64,000 nt of DNA from Teratosphaeria epicoccoides (GCA_021401465.1 JADDMT010000146.1:1-64000); one strand, 5' to 3'; counted from the first letter of the stretch, positions 11,968 through 25,097 are shown. Program-made: numbers and translations. Notes: generated from the letters alone by a model not told the origin.

Positions 11968-12327
11968 TGATACAGTTAATACTAGGGGGCTATTAGAACT
12001 ACATAGGTTCTAATGCCTGCCCTTAGCATGTAGTAACCCTGCTACATATAGTAAGGGGGTCCTTCGTACATACGTTAGCTTGTATGTTGTCCGAGTAGGA
12101 TTAGTTGTCGACGTAGGACGCCCCTACGTCGCTAACCCTACAGTACCCCTGCAGGGTTAGGCTCAGACATGCTTTCCCTAATTAAGGAGCGTCAGGGGTT
12201 ATAAGCACCCTTAGCGCTACCTCTGCGATAAGCAGAAAGCAGCGCTGTCTTGTACCTACTAAAAGGTCGGATTACTCTATTATACTGCGAGATATTTCTA
12301 TATCACATAGCATATACATCTATATTA
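11968..12327 (+). repeat. B1 3' LTR (360 bp)
   Basis: Pairs with 4281-4640, with the same length and only scattered transitions between them. It is followed by target duplication GTATG at 12328-12332. Confidence 0.93.
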
Positions 12328-12332
12328 GTATG

Positions 12333-15085
12333 TTAAACTTCGAAAACCATACTACTCCCTATAGGCGATCCTGTAATTTAGAAAGCAAAGGAGGCGGATA
12401 ACTGTTTTTTATCGTAATGTTGTTTAATCTATAATAGTTGACGTAAAGTCGCTAGTCGTCTTCTCCCTTAGGGACGAATAGGATTAGGTACCCTGCTAGT
12501 AACTACGATTTGCGAATGAAGCCTTTCTAGAGGTTATCTTCAAGGTATTTCCGGAGAATTTCTAGTTTAGCTACTAACAATAGGCAAACTAGTTGCTTCG
12601 TTAGCGTTCTGCCTAGAAGTAAGGGTATCTCGTAGTCCTACTCCTAGTGTTCTAGCAGAGCCTCTTAGTTAGGTTCTTCCTAAAAAGAGTAGCAAACTCT
12701 TTATACTCGTTAGGAACTATGAACTTGACTTCGACTTAGACTGTGTTACTTTAACCTATAGGACATGCACTTCCTGTTCTAGATCCTTAATAGTAGCGAC
12801 TATCTCGTTTAAAGTCATAGCACATATTTTAATCTTGCCTAGTACGTCATGTACTATAGGTAGAGGTATTAATTTTAAGAGTTCCGGGAACTAGATCCTC
12901 TCGTTCTTCTAGTTGAGGTAGGGGTTAGCGTTCCTTAGCTATAGCAACCCTAGCACTACATCTAAGCTAGGCGACTCTGTGATGTCAAACTAGATCATCT
13001 CTTAGTAGCGTCCTATCCGTAGAGGTACTATCTTAGTCTCTTTGTCAACTACTCCTTAGTTATACGTGACTAGCTTCCTATTAATTGCTTGTAGCAAGAA
13101 AGTGTTCGTCTTCGCCTGTAGCTATACCCTAGCCGTCCTAGCAAACTTAGGCGTTATAAAGATTCTAGTGTATCCTGAATCTATTAAGGCCTAGGCTAGT
13201 GTCTCGTTAATGTGCACCTATACTCTAAGGTTATCTGCGTATCTGACACTAATCGCGGCACATCGTTACAGCCCTGTTTAGTCTGTCCGTAGGTCTAATT
13301 CCGGCGGACCTAGTCGTTTCCTAAATGGCTGTCTTCGCGGACTAATTTAGGGGTCATGTAGTCTTAGCTTATTCTTCTTCGAGCATTTCTACTAATCGGG
13401 CTAAGAGGTAGCACTCGCTCTCGGCCTCGTTGTTCTTCCGCGTTTCTTGCGTACTCCATTTTTAATTAGTTAACCTAGAGCCATAATGTTCGTAGAACCT
13501 AAATACCTTCGTAGGTAAAGTAGCCTCCTTAGGGCGTAAACTCTACTCTAAACAGTACAATTTCTTGGACAATCTTCTAATGCGAGTAAGGGTAAGCTAT
13601 AACTAGTAGTCTCCTTAGGTGTCGTCGCATGCTGTTAGCTAGTTCCTCATATCGAAGCTAGTTAACGTGCTATACTCTATTACTCTATAGGTAAGCCTAA
13701 GCCTAATAGTTCTAAATGAGTCGGATGATATTAAGTCTAATGTCATGTAGTAGCATGACCTATCTTTCTGTATTCTCGTCTTCCTTAGAATCAGGAATGA
13801 CGGCTTTGACGAGCTCATAGTTGTCGTCAGAACTTTCCTCTTCTAGTAGCTCCTGTTGTCTTAGGACTATCGAGTTAGAAGGTATACCCCTTAGCGCGTA
13901 GATAGACTATGCCTTGTTACAGCTAGGGTACTATCCGGAACTATCTTTGTCACTCTTGTGAATCTGACAATTGTCGTTATAGCACATAGTCTAAGTAAGT
14001 AAGGCATAGTCTGGTACTTAAGTAGTAGTAGCTGTCTGCTTAGGCACTAATGTTGTCGCGTAAACCTGTTCTGTCTATTATAGTTCATGATGCTGTTTCT
14101 TGACAGAACATTTGCGAGCAAAGTGTCCTTTCTTTCTACAGTTATAGTACTCGAGGTTACTCTTGTCGAATAGCTTCTTCAGACTATTCTAGGTAGGAGG
14201 GCCCTTCTAGGGCTTTCCTTAGGGTCCGTTCCTTAGACGTCCCTTAGTCGCATCTAACTCCATTAGTTAGAGACTATAATAATCGCTTCGCTACTTTAGT
14301 GCTAATCATTAGACCTTGTAGTTAGCCTGTACTAGCCTGCGATTTCTATGTTGTCGCTCTTGCTGTTATTCCTAGATGCGATTATTAATCCTAATCGCGA
14401 GATCGCTTATTTCCTTAAATGTCGTTAGTTAATCTCCTCGGGCAATTTCGTCTTTAACTGTCTCCTTTAGTCCCTGATAGAACTAAGCGGCTAAAGCGTT
14501 ATCATTCTAGTCAACTTGAGTAGAGAGGGTCTAAAAGTCCGCCTAGTACTTAATTGCAGAACCCTTCTGCTAGATTCCTAGGAGAGCTCTCTTAGCCTCT
14601 TGTTGTTCGTTACTAAGCCTAAAGGCTTCGCGTAATACCTTGAACAAGGACTTGTCTAAGTTAAGAATCTCTCTAGTTGTCGTCTTCCTAGCTTCGACAC
14701 TCCTGATATAGTCTAGATAATCCGAAAGATGAGGCTAGATGAACTCGAACGCTAGTCCCTTTAGGTAAGAGATGATGTATATTATTTGTTTATGATATGT
14801 CATAAACCGTTCCGTATCTACGTTAAATGCTAACTAGCATTAGAGGATAAACATCTTAACTTGAGATTGTTGTCCTATAAACTCTATAGGGCTTCCTATC
14901 TTAAAGCCGTTATTACTATGTCCGTTTCTAGTAGTCAAGCCTGCAACAGATGCTAGAGCCATCTTACTAAGGTGAATAGACTCGAGCTACTAAGTAATTT
15001 AAGGTATAGTAGCAACTTGTTCTTATAGTGTTAGTTGACTATTACCGCTAGATGTTAAACTAACAGCTAAAGAACTACTTAACAT
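12333..15085 (-). pseudogene. Family A gag, protease and start of reverse transcriptase (A1, N-terminal part)
   Basis: This is the minus-strand continuation of the A1 polyprotein. The probable start is ATG at 15083-15085, only about 60 bp inside the LTR. Gag is followed by a CCHC zinc knuckle (about 14109-14150, first Cys changed to Tyr), an acidic linker, and protease with Asp-Ser-Gly at 13173-13181. The reverse transcriptase start follows, reaching the B1 insertion at 12333. RIP-type stops occur throughout. Together with 1748-4280 this makes an essentially complete but dead polyprotein. Confidence 0.87.
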
Positions 15086-15144
15086 AGGCGTATGTTAAGC
15101 GCTTGACGAGTCCCCTAATACTTCCTCAGAAGTAGTACTCAGAA

Positions 15145-15559
15145 TGTCATAAGGGTAGATGCTAATAGCAGGAAGGGGATTAGGTGTTAGACTCGAAGAG
15201 TAGTGAAGAATATTGACAATAGCAATTAGCCTTGTAACTAACTATACCTAGTAAGGTAAATGGAATTAAGCACGAAGCTCCTAACTGCCTAACCTAAAGC
15301 TATTCCTATATACTAGAGAGGTATAGTAGCTCTGTTAGGTCTGTTACTAGACCTGTTAGACCTATGTCTATAGATCTGTAGACTAACCCTACAGATCCGG
15401 GTGTCTATCCTTACGTGACAGATCCTTTCCTCTATGTAGGCCTATAGATCTGTAGGCTAACCCTACAGATCTAGGTATCTGTCCTTACGTGACAGATCCT
15501 TTCCCTATACATGTGTTATAACTCATGCCGCAGTGTTCTAATCTATGACTCTTATGACA
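15145..15559 (-). repeat. Family A LTR (A1 5' LTR, 415 bp)
   Basis: Bounded by TGTCATAAG on the left and CTTATGACA on the right, a 9-bp inverted pair. Internally it carries several ATCTGT/ACAGAT inverted repeats that could fold as hairpins. Gag begins about 60 bp beyond its left edge. Confidence 0.9.
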
Positions 15560-16740
15560 TCTACGGACTTCCTTCTGTGTCCTTAGCTACTCCTAGTTAC
15601 GCATAGCTTCTACCTTTTCTAGGTTAGTCCCTATGCCTTTTCTGTTAGCATAGATTATAAACCCTAGGCACTTGATTTCCTTCTTAGCAAACTTAGTCTT
15701 CCTAAGGTTAAGATATAGGCCCTAGTCCTAGAGCTTCTAGAGTACTCGCGTTACCTTAGCAAAATAGTCTTCTCGCGAACCGCCGCTATATATGATGACA
15801 TCGTCTATGTATGCAGAGGCGTAGTCGTCTAACTCCTTGCGTAACAGTATGTTAATATATCGCTAGAAAGTTACAGAGCCCTAGATAAACTAAACAGACA
15901 TACTAACTATTTAAATAAGCCGAATCTTGTACGAAAGGCCGTTTTGTACTTGTGTCCTTTTACTATACAGATTTAGTAGAAGGCTAATACTACGTCTACC
16001 TTAGTAAGCTACTAGGCGCCTATGAGGTTCCTCAAGGTCTCTAGGACTAACGGAAGGGGGTACCTATCTTGCTTTGTGATCGCATTAAGAGTATAGTAGT
16101 TGTAGCAGAACTAGAGGCCTCCCCCTAGCTTCTAGACATAAAGCATAGGAGCCGCGGCCTCCGAGTTAGTAGGCTAGATGAATCCCTTAACTCTCTCCTA
16201 TCCTTCTACTAATGCTTCTGTTACTCCTGCTTCCTGACTCTAAGCAGGAGTTAATCTTTTCCTAAGTCCTTCTTCCTAGGTTCCTCTGTCTCCTAACTGT
16301 CCTCTAGTAATAGCGACACCCGAGTGTCGTAGATTATGTTCTAGTAATAATCTACGCTTATTAGGGGTTTTGTCCTAGAATGCGCCCTAAGCAAACTCCT
16401 TATCTAGAGTAGGTAGTCCCTAAATGATTCGGCCTTTCTGTCCTACGTTAGCGGCCTCTACTCTTAGGGTCCTATTAGTTCTATGCTAGAGTTTGCGCGC
16501 GTTACTATAGCTAGCGTGTCCGCGAGAGCTTTTAGCAGCTCCTCTAACAGGGCGCCTGTACCCTGTTACTACTAGGACTCTAATTCGTTTAACGTAGCTC
16601 GCGTAGCGGTTAGCTTAGCTATAATCTACTATTATTAGGCATGCATTCCTTTAACAACATGACGCATTTCTGCTAACGCTTCTTCGTTTGTAGATCCCTT
16701 AGACACTAGGGTCGATTAGCTAGGGGACAGCCCTTCTATA
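15560..16740 (-). pseudogene. Third Ty3/gypsy element (family E), reverse transcriptase fragment
   Basis: Minus-strand frame distinct from families A and B. It reads through a reverse transcriptase core: an ITKQDRYPLPL-like fingers segment, LTKVDVVLAFY, a RFGLF segment, and catalytic YIDD at 15800-15811 followed by VIIYSG, then a thumb segment. It ends abruptly where the family A LTR begins at 15559. The upstream part (16240-16740) is poorly recognisable and might include the end of gag or protease. It is riddled with TAG stops. Confidence 0.75.
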
Positions 16741-16744
16741 GTGA

Positions 16745-17560
16745 AATCGATTATACTTAATGTCACAGGTAAACAGCATGTACACAGGGGTTCATGTAGT
16801 ATTTAACAAGTACGATAGGGAGAGAAGGACTATCTGCTAGCTATCTAGTCCTTTATAGCCGGCCTTGTCCCTTGTTAGGGGTCGCGTATAGGCCTTAGCC
16901 TATGCTAAGGACCTAGGGCCTTGCCCTTTACATCTTGCTATTACTATGTATTCTGATTCTATTATAGATCTAGCTACTAACTTCTGCTTCTTACTTGTCT
17001 AGGATACTAGACCTCCTACTAGCAGGTAGACATTACCTAGGACTAGTCTATAGTCTGTCTTGTCTATTACGTAGTTAGAGTTAGAGTATCCTTCTAGTAT
17101 TCTCTGACCCTTCGCCATATAGATAATCCTAAGGTCCTTTGTTAAGCGTATGTATCTTCCTAGCTTCTTTAGAGCTTGCTAGTAATGCTAAGCTAGGTCT
17201 AACATGTACTAGCTTAGTCTTCTAAGCGCGAACGTAATGTCTAGTCAGGTTAGAATGCCTGCGTAGATCTATCTCCTAATACTCTCCTAGTACTCCTTGC
17301 GATTTACTCTAATAGCGTCAGGCCCTAATAGTCTAATTGCATCATAGAGGTCTATTAGTAATCAGGTTAGTATAGCGCTTTCCTTAGTCATTATGAGCTT
17401 GTCTAGAACTTCGTTAACATAGTAGGTCTAATCTAGCTACAGGGTGCCTGCTTTTTAGTCTCTAACTATTCTAACATTTAGCAGATATGTTGCCTTACCT
17501 AGGTTCTTAATCTTCAAGAATGTTACAAACTTGCTCTTAAACTAATTCACATTGCCTACG
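16745..17560 (-). pseudogene. Ty1/copia pol fragment: end of reverse transcriptase and RNase H
   Basis: Minus-strand frame with copia-type signatures: a region resembling DITFALRRLSQYM before HYQQALKKLGRYIR, a LEGYSNSNYV segment (the RNase H Asp region, about 17060-17096), and then a SKKQKLVARSIIESEYI-like stretch. The order matches the C-terminus of Ty1/copia pol. Both ends are cut, with no LTR visible. The right edge meets the terminus of transposon C2 at 17561. The join with the gypsy fragment near 16745 is approximate. Confidence 0.75.
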
Positions 17561-18086
17561 TCTTAAAAACCTAACCCCTAAGTAGTACGAAGTACAAAGA
17601 GTAGACCGAGTAGAGCCGAGTTAGCTAAGTAAGTGCTAGTAGTATACTAGTAGTATCTTACTAGCTCGGCCTACTTGGCCCTACCTCTAGCTACTCGATT
17701 CACGGGCTCGTTAGCCTTCCTACTCATGCCTACTCGTAGGCGTGCTTATTTAACGGATTTTCACTTAATCGCTACTTCCCTACACTCGTACGCTCCTCTA
17801 ACATGTATGTCTACTTAGCCCTAATCCTAGCCCTGTAATCTGGCGACAGGCATCACTACTAAGTATTAGCAATATGTAGTAGTTAGAACACACATTACTA
17901 TAGCCGCTTGCCTGTAGTAATTAGCTACTATTCTAATACGTAGTCTATGATAGGCTAACAGAACAGGAAATAGCATCGTTCTTAGGGTGTCGATATTAAA
18001 TACAGGCCCTCTTAATTCACGAGCTTAGCTTGTTCGTCACAAAATACACCTTTTTGTCTACTGCCGAATAAACAGTCAAAATAGAC
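17561..18086 (+). repeat. C2 terminal and subterminal region
   Basis: Terminal inverted repeat at 17561-17585, then a subterminal zone with a GTAGTATACTAG-type palindrome (17635-17653) and repeats of CTACTCG and CGAGTAG. No gene is seen. From about 17889 it contains sequence absent from C1 (see findings). It ends at TAGAC (18082-18086), the left target duplication of B2. Confidence 0.65.
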
Positions 18087-18446
18087 TAATACAGTTGATA
18101 CTAGGGGGCTATTAGAACCGCATGGGTCCTAATGGCCGCCCTTAGCATGCAGTGACCCTGCCACATATAGCAAGGGGGTCCTTCGTACATACGTTGGCTC
18201 GTATGTCGTCCAAGTAGGATTAGTTGTCGACGTAGGACGCCCCTACGTCGCTGACCCTACGGTACCCCTGCGGGGTTAGGCTCAGACATGCTTTCCCTAA
18301 TTAAGGAGCGTCGGGGGTTATAAGCACCCTTAGCGCTACCTCTGCGATAAGCAGAAAGTAGCGCTGTCTTGTACCTACTAAAAGGTCGGATTACTCTGTC
18401 ATACTACGAGATATTTTCATATCATATAGCATATACATCTATATTA
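18087..18446 (+). repeat. B2 5' LTR
   Basis: 360 bp. It differs from 25896-26255 by scattered transitions, including both terminal dinucleotides (TG to TA, CA to TA). Confidence 0.93.
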
Positions 18447-18495
18447 GTTCTGCTTTCTCTCCCCTGCTTTGCAGTCTAGCAGAGAATACTACGAT

Positions 18496-21400
18496 ATGTC
18501 TAGAGTACTACGAACTCGTAACTAACGCGTAGCGAGCGCTATCCCGAGCGCCCGCGACAGCGAAGCTGGCCTAAGTAACTAGCCCGCAGGAGTACCTACT
18601 ACGAGCAACACCGCATCGAGCGACGGTTCCGCTAGAGGCTAATTACGCGGCAGACTAGGTAATAGACCCCCCGTATAGGGACCGCAACTAACCCCGACTA
18701 TCGACCTAGCCCTTGTAGCCATGATTGTCAATTAGGTCGCGAACCGCCTTGCGAACTAGAGCTAGAGCCGCACTACTCCTAGTAGCGACAATGGCGAGGA
18801 CGACGAAGACGTTGCTATGAGTAGTACTAACGAACTAGCGGACGAAGAAATCTAGCGAGATTTCACGCTAGGGACCCGCGAAGACAACTTACTAGGAGGC
18901 GTAGACCCTCCGCGTGTGCCCGCGAACCTGGTGCCTGAATTCAGGGCCATAGTAGGCTAACTAGGAGGTAGTCGTAACGCACGCAACCCAAAGCTAGTCA
19001 AGGGAGACACCTTAAAGGAGGCGCGAACTTTCTTGCAGGCGTGTAAGGCAGTTTTCGTGCTTAACCTACGCGGATATTCTACAGAGGGCGAACGAGTCGC
19101 CTTTAGTGTGATGTAGCTTAAAGAGGATAAGGAACCTCGCAACAATTAGCATGAGCGGTATGACCTTATGCGGGTCTATGACAGAACGTATACATAGGCG
19201 GACTTTCGCTAGTTCTGTGTCGACTAGGTCGAGGATCCGGGGAATCGCGCCCTTACCGTGTCTGTTAAGTACGAGAAGGCTAAGCAGGGGAAGGGACAAA
19301 TAACCTCTAGCTTCGCAACCTATCTCGCCACGCTCGAGAGACAGATGCTACCCTATACTAAGACGTAACGCGTGCGGCACTTGCTTGTCAAACTTAATGA
19401 CAATCTTCAGAACATAATCATGACTTTTCATGAACTTCCGACGACTTTGCAAGACCTCGTGTCCCTTGCGACACGTATGGAAATCACCTTGAAGCGAAAT
19501 GGAAAATCGGGCGGTAAGGACAATAAGCGTCTAAGCTATAAGGACCTACTAAAGGGCCGCTATTACAAGCGCCCTAGGGGCCACGTCTAACGCGGTAGTT
19601 CATTCTGGAGGAGCAAGCCCTCCGAGCCAAAAGATAGTAGCGAGAAGCCTCCGAGTAGCTGCTACATCTGTGGAGCGAGGGACTACTAGGCGGCTCGCTG
19701 TCCTAAACGAAGTAATAGGAAGAAGGTAAGCAAGGTGTCCGAAACCTCCCTAGAGAGGAGGCGAAAGAAGGACAAGCCTAAGACAACCGAATGGCTACCG
19801 CGGGTATCTAAGCTGTTTGTTACTAATAGTATAGACTCGTGGCCTGCCTGGCGCCTATCCGGTGCGGTCTGAGTTAACGGCTCGCTCGAGCTAGTAGACT
19901 GTATGTTAGATGACCTTGTAGAGGTTAACGTGATACCCTAGAGGGTAATCGTACGGCTCGGTTTGAAGCCGATCCTAGGAGCCCTGCTGCCTACCATGAA
20001 GTCCTTTTAGGGCAAAGGCGCAGCGGCTCGAGGCGCGTATAACGTACGCCTCTAACTCGCGGACTCCTTAGGAGAAGTGCGCGAGACTAACGAAGTCTTC
20101 TACGCTAAAGACGTTCCTGATAAGGAGCTCCTACTCGGCCGCCCTTAGCGCTACAAGCAGGGAGTCGTTGTTAATAGAGCTACTGACAACTAGTTCTATA
20201 GCTCTATAGGCGAAGTTCCTGTAGTACAGATACGTGACACACGTAGCTTCTACAGGGACATGAAGAAGGTCTAATGCGTTTATGCGGTCCGCATACAGAA
20301 CGTTAAGGAGGACGTTACCCTTCTGCCTAAGTTAGAGGAACACGCCGATATTTTCGACGTAGAGGCTGCGGCCTATGCCCGGGCCCTAGACGCGGAACAT
20401 GCGATTAACCTTAAGGAGGGCTACAACCCTCCGCATCGACCTCTGTACCCTATGTCGGAATCGCAGCTCGAAACACTTCGAGACTATCTCTACAAGGCGC
20501 AAAGGAACGCGTGGATCCGACGAAGCGACAGCGAGGCTAGAGCGCTAGTTATGTTCGTCCCGAAGAAGGACAACATACTCCGCCTATACGTTAACTATAG
20601 GGGCCTTAACGTAGTAACCTAGAAGAACCGCTGCCCCCTACTACTTATTAGCGAGACGCTTGACCGCCTTAGTCGCGCCGCCATCTTCTCGTCTATCGAC
20701 TTGAAGGACGCCTACTACCGGATACTAATCTGAAAGGGCGACAAGTAGAAGACTACATTCCGAACGTGGTATAGACACTTCGAGTATACAGTGATGCTAT
20801 TCGGCTTAACTAACGCACTAGCAACGTTCTAAGCGTATATCAACCGGGCCCTAGCCGGCCTCGTTAACACCTGCTACGTAGTATATTTAGACGATATACT
20901 AGTCTATTCCGACTTAAAGGAGGAGTATATTCGGCATCTAAGTATAGTGCTCGAACGGCTCCGCAAGTTTGCTCTATACGCGAACCTAAAGAAGTACTCA
21001 TTCCTGACGGATAGGGTTAAGTTTCTCGGATACATCGTCTCTACGGAAGGAGTTATCATGGATGACTAAAGGGTGTCCGTAATCGCGGAGTAGCTATAGC
21101 CGACTACCCTCTAAGAAGTGCAGGTGTTCCTAGGATTTACTAACTTCTATCGCAGATTCATACGATCTTACTCAAAGATCGTGGCTCCCCTCACGGCCCT
21201 CGCAAAGGGCGCGGTTTAAGGAAAAAAGCCAGGGAAAGTGCCTTAGGAGGAGGCTTAGAGCAAGGCCTTCTCTAAACTCAAAGCAGCTTTTCAAACTACG
21301 CCTATACTTTAGCACTTTGACCCCGCTACGAAGATCCGGATAGAGACTAATGCTTCAAAATTCGTAATAGCCGCAATTATATCGTAGCTCTAGTCGCACG

Positions 21401-23460
21401 AAGGCAGTACGCGATAGTACCTGATTGCCTTCTAGTCGCAGAAGATGCAGGGCGCTAAGCTTAACTATGAGACTCACGACTAAGAACTTTTGGCTATTGT
21501 TAACGGCTTCAAGGAGTACTGACACTACCTCGAAGGCGTAGCGCACCCTATTAAGGTGCTTACTGACTATAACAACCTTCGCGGCTTCATAGGCGTGAAG
21601 CAGCTAAGTAGTCGGCAAGCAAGGTAGGCGACTTTCCTCGCTAGCTTTGACTTCGTTATCTAGCATCGTTCTAGAAAGACGAATCCGGCCGACAGTCCTT
21701 CGTGACGACTAGACTACGACACTAGGGAAGAGGGTAACTAATAGCTTCTCCCTACGCTGCAAACAAAGCTTGTAGTTTAGGGCGGCGATCTGTCGTTAGC
21801 TCCTCTTGTAGGTCGACTGCGGGTCTAATAGGGCCTCACGGCCTCCGCTAGTAACGAACCCTCCTATCTAGCAGCTATGGCGACTATGTCTAGCTCGATC
21901 CGTGCGGTAGTTAACTAGCTTACATGTAGTAAGCATGCGATGTCTAAAGAACCCTTTAAAGAAGTCTCGAGACTTATTTAGCGATTGCAAGAGCGAGAAC
22001 TAGAGTTAATTAATGAGAGTGTAGCCCTCTAGGACACCGTAGGCAGTCCGAAGTACTAGACCAAGTCAGGCGACTTATAGTACTTTGACAATAGGCTCTA
22101 CGTACCCGCTAACTACATACTCTGTTCGCAGCTCCTCTGTATTCATCATGACAATAAACTCGCGGGCCATTTTAGCGTAGAGAAGACAAACGCACTTCTC
22201 GGACGCAAATACTAGTAGCCTACGCTAGAACAGGATGTCTCTAACTATGTCAAATCCTGCCAGACGTGCTAGATTAGCAAATCTCGGCGCTATCGCCCCT
22301 ATGGCGATACTTAGGCACTCCTACTACTAGAGAGACTATAGCAAGACTTGACTATGGATTTCATTACCGATTTGCCGCTAGCAAAGTAGAAAGGCGATGT
22401 AGTTAATGCTGTCCTTATAGTAGTCGACTAATACTCGAAGATGAATGTCTTCATCCTATGTACGAAAAGGTGCACAAGCGGCGAGCTTGCGCGGCTACTT
22501 CGCGACGAAGTCATATGGCGCTTTAGTGTCCCCTAAAGTATCCTATTAGATCGAGGTTCTGTCTTCACTAGTAAATACTAGCAAGAATTTGTGTTTGAGG
22601 CGCGTGTTAAGCACCGCCTAAGTACAGCATTCTATCTACAGACTAATAGTTAGACTAAACGTATGAACTAGACTCTTGAGTAGTACCTTCGGTGCTACTA
22701 CGCTAAGAACCAGGATGCCTAGGCCGTCGCAATTCCTATGGCGGAATTTGCAGTTAATAACAGCGTGTATGCTACTATACGCATGTCGCCATTTCAGATT
22801 CTTTATAGCTTTGATCCGGAAATACACCTAGAACCGCCTTAGGACGAGTCTTCTAAGGAGAGGGTACTAGCCGCCGCGGAATTAGCGCGGCGTATACGCG
22901 AGGTACATTCGGTGCTAATAGAACACTAGAAAAAGGCCTTAGAATCCTAGATTAAACATAATAACGCCTGTGCTAAACCGATGTAGTATGCAGTTAGTAC
23001 GAAGGTGTTACTGTTGACGAAGAATCTTAAGCTGAAACTTCTAAGCAAGAAGATGACGCTAAGGTTCGTCGGACCCTTCTAGATACATGACGCGATAGGC
23101 TCGTAGGCGTACTAGCTATCGTTGCTATTGTCGTATCATGTGCATGACGTCTTCTACGTATCTCTACTCGAACTATAGGTATAGCGTAAGGGCGAAGAGC
23201 CCGCGGACCTAATGCTAGTAGCAGAAGAGAACAAAGAGTAGGAAGTCGAGGGTATTAAGGACAGTATGCGGCGCAAGGGCGCAACGTACTATCTAGTGAA
23301 GTAGAAAGGATACCTACCTAAGTACACATAATAGGTTCCGGCTAAAGACTACAAGAACGCTCTAGAAGCTATTCGTGAATTTGAAGAGTAGAGGAGGCGT
23401 AAGCAGGGCTTAAGAAGGTCGATTCGTGGGAAGATAAGGGTTCTAGAGCAGGATTCTTGA
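18496..23460 (+). pseudogene. Family B gag-pol polyprotein (B2), 1654 codons in one frame
   Basis: A single frame from an ATG 50 bp after the LTR to TGA at 23458-23460. Gag contains the conserved helical core. The zinc knuckle is at 19660-19701 with spacing CX2CX4(H)X4C, its His read as Tyr. Protease follows, then reverse transcriptase with YLDD at 20884-20895 and RNase H. The integrase has an HHCC finger (HH at 22144-22149, CQTC at 22258-22269), a DDE core and a C-terminal chromodomain. No frameshift separates gag from pol, so the ancestral element made one fusion polyprotein. Only RIP-type stops (TAG, TAA, one TGA from CGA near 20730) break it. Confidence 0.93.
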
Positions 23461-23600
23461 CACGTGTATGTAGCGCATGACGCGCGAAGTGATAACGAGA
23501 AGCAAACGCCCTACTTATACATCATTGATGCCTAAAGGCATACCTAGAATAAACCTAAGAAGAACAAGAGACATACTAGGATTAGCTTCGTAGCTAATGC

Positions 23601-25097
23601 TTAGCGACTACTAGTTAGGGGCTTCCTGACCGAACCCGAAGCAGGAGAGTCTTTCTTGTTACGGTCCGCTAGGGACTGCCTACTTACACGGGGTCTACTA
23701 AACACCCCGAAGCGACTATGAGTAACAGGGGTAGCAACGCCACGAAGAGAGGCTAGCATCTTCTTCTTTAGTAGGTTGCGAGGGAGCTCGTCTTCGGAGC
23801 CTATAGTAGCCAGAGAACTAGCGACACCCTTACCGCGCCTAGTCGCGACGACTACCTCATCCTTAGCATTAGAAGGCGAAGAGACTCGAGCGCGCTTGCG
23901 GCTGTCGCGCTCGGCCCTCGAGATCATCTTGCGCTTCTTGACATGAGTGTCGACTACATTATCGGACTTAGTGTCTCCCTTAGGCGCAACTAGTACGGTG
24001 ACACTATAGCGCGAAGGGATTACGTTAGGACCGAAGGTATCCTAGACGTCGTCATCCTCCTTATCCTCAAAGATCTGGCCTAGAGGCTTATGCCTTAGCG
24101 TCTTGACAGACGTAGTACAGGTCGCAAGCAGGGAAGGCTCGGCTTCCTTGTCGCTAACCTTAATTTCGGCCCTAGCTCTCTTCTTCTTCTTAGATAGTAG
24201 CGTCAAGGCAGCGTAGGTAGCGGCGCTACAATGTGTTAGCTGTACGCACGCGACAGGATTCGAGTAAGTAACTTACGGCTTAGTCCTTAGGACTAGCTTA
24301 GAGGCAGGCTGTCTCTCGGTACGGCGCTAGGGCGTAGCCTTAGCGGCAGGAGCGGTGAATTACTTGATAACCTTCTTGCGGATTATCCGCGTCTTAAAGT
24401 CATCGTCAATAGAGGCAAGGGCCCCGAGTTGCTAACGCTAACGGCTAGTCGGATATTTCTCGACGCTAACGTTAGCCTAGCGGAGAAAGTAAGCATCTAT
24501 ACTTAGAGGGTACCCGCACTATAAGCGTACTATGGCGAAGGTCTCGACCCTAACGGTTAGCACCTTCAAGATCTTCTAGACTAAGTCTGCGATTAGACCT
24601 AGACAAACGTTTTCGCCTGTTAGCAGAGAGTCGAAGCGAAAACTGCCGTGAGAACAGTTAGTAGTCGCGGTAAAGCACGAGAGGGCGCCAAGTAGGTAGG
24701 CGAGTGCCTCGCGGTACTTAGCCTTTAGCCTGTTCATAGTCAGAGTACCTTCAGCAATCCCCTTGTCGCGCGCACTCTAGAAGTCATCGATGTTACAGCA
24801 GAGCTAGTTATACTCGCCGTACACCTCTTTAGGGAGGTCTTGGCATTTTTAATGCTTGCTATTATAGTTGACACAATTACGGTAGACACTGCCCTCATCA
24901 AACCTGCTGACGTAGATCTCGGCTACGCTTTAGTTAGTACTAGTCACGCATACCTCGCAGGTAGGGGACGCCTTACTAACACGCGGAGGAGAGATGTGTG
25001 CAGCTTGGCTACTAAGGTTGTCGAGGCATTATTGACATAAGCGACGATCGCGGGCAGAGCGAGTAGCGTCGAACTTAGTCTGTAGCACATAAGCCAT
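23601..25097 (-). pseudogene. Family B opposite-strand gene (1497 bp) (B2)
   Basis: Same position and exactly the same length as in B1, with an intact ATG at 25095-25097. The cysteine-rich start and the Lys/Arg-rich end with a nuclear localisation-like cluster are conserved. The final stretch after MISRAERDSRKRARVSS is open for 108 codons. Stops elsewhere are of RIP type. The gene is convergent with gag-pol: the two stop codons are 141 bp apart, so neither is an artefact of the other's coding. Confidence 0.77.

Larger units (their letters stand above)
4281..12327 (+). mobile_element. Family B Ty3/gypsy chromovirus, copy B1, complete with TSD GTATG
   Basis: Full element with two 360-bp LTRs (4281-4640 and 11968-12327), one gag-pol frame, an opposite-strand gene and a polypurine tract. 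The target duplication GTATG is at 4276-4280 and 12328-12332. It is inserted in the reverse transcriptase of A1, and the A1 sequence resumes without loss. At 8047 bp it is 122 bp shorter than B2 because of one deletion in gag. It is heavily mutated by RIP. Confidence 0.95.
973..15559 (-). mobile_element. Family A Ty3/gypsy chromovirus, copy A1 (split by B1)
   Basis: Minus-strand element. In element order it has a 5' LTR (15145-15559), gag, protease, reverse transcriptase/RNase H, integrase with chromodomain, an opposite-strand ORF and a truncated 3' LTR (973-1306). Family B element B1 sits in the reverse transcriptase at 4281-12327. The bases left of the element (AAGAT, 968-972) do not match those right of it (TCTAC, 15560-15564). 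The right flank is also a different retroelement. So A1 as seen here is probably a recombinant of two copies rather than one clean insertion. Confidence 0.8.
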
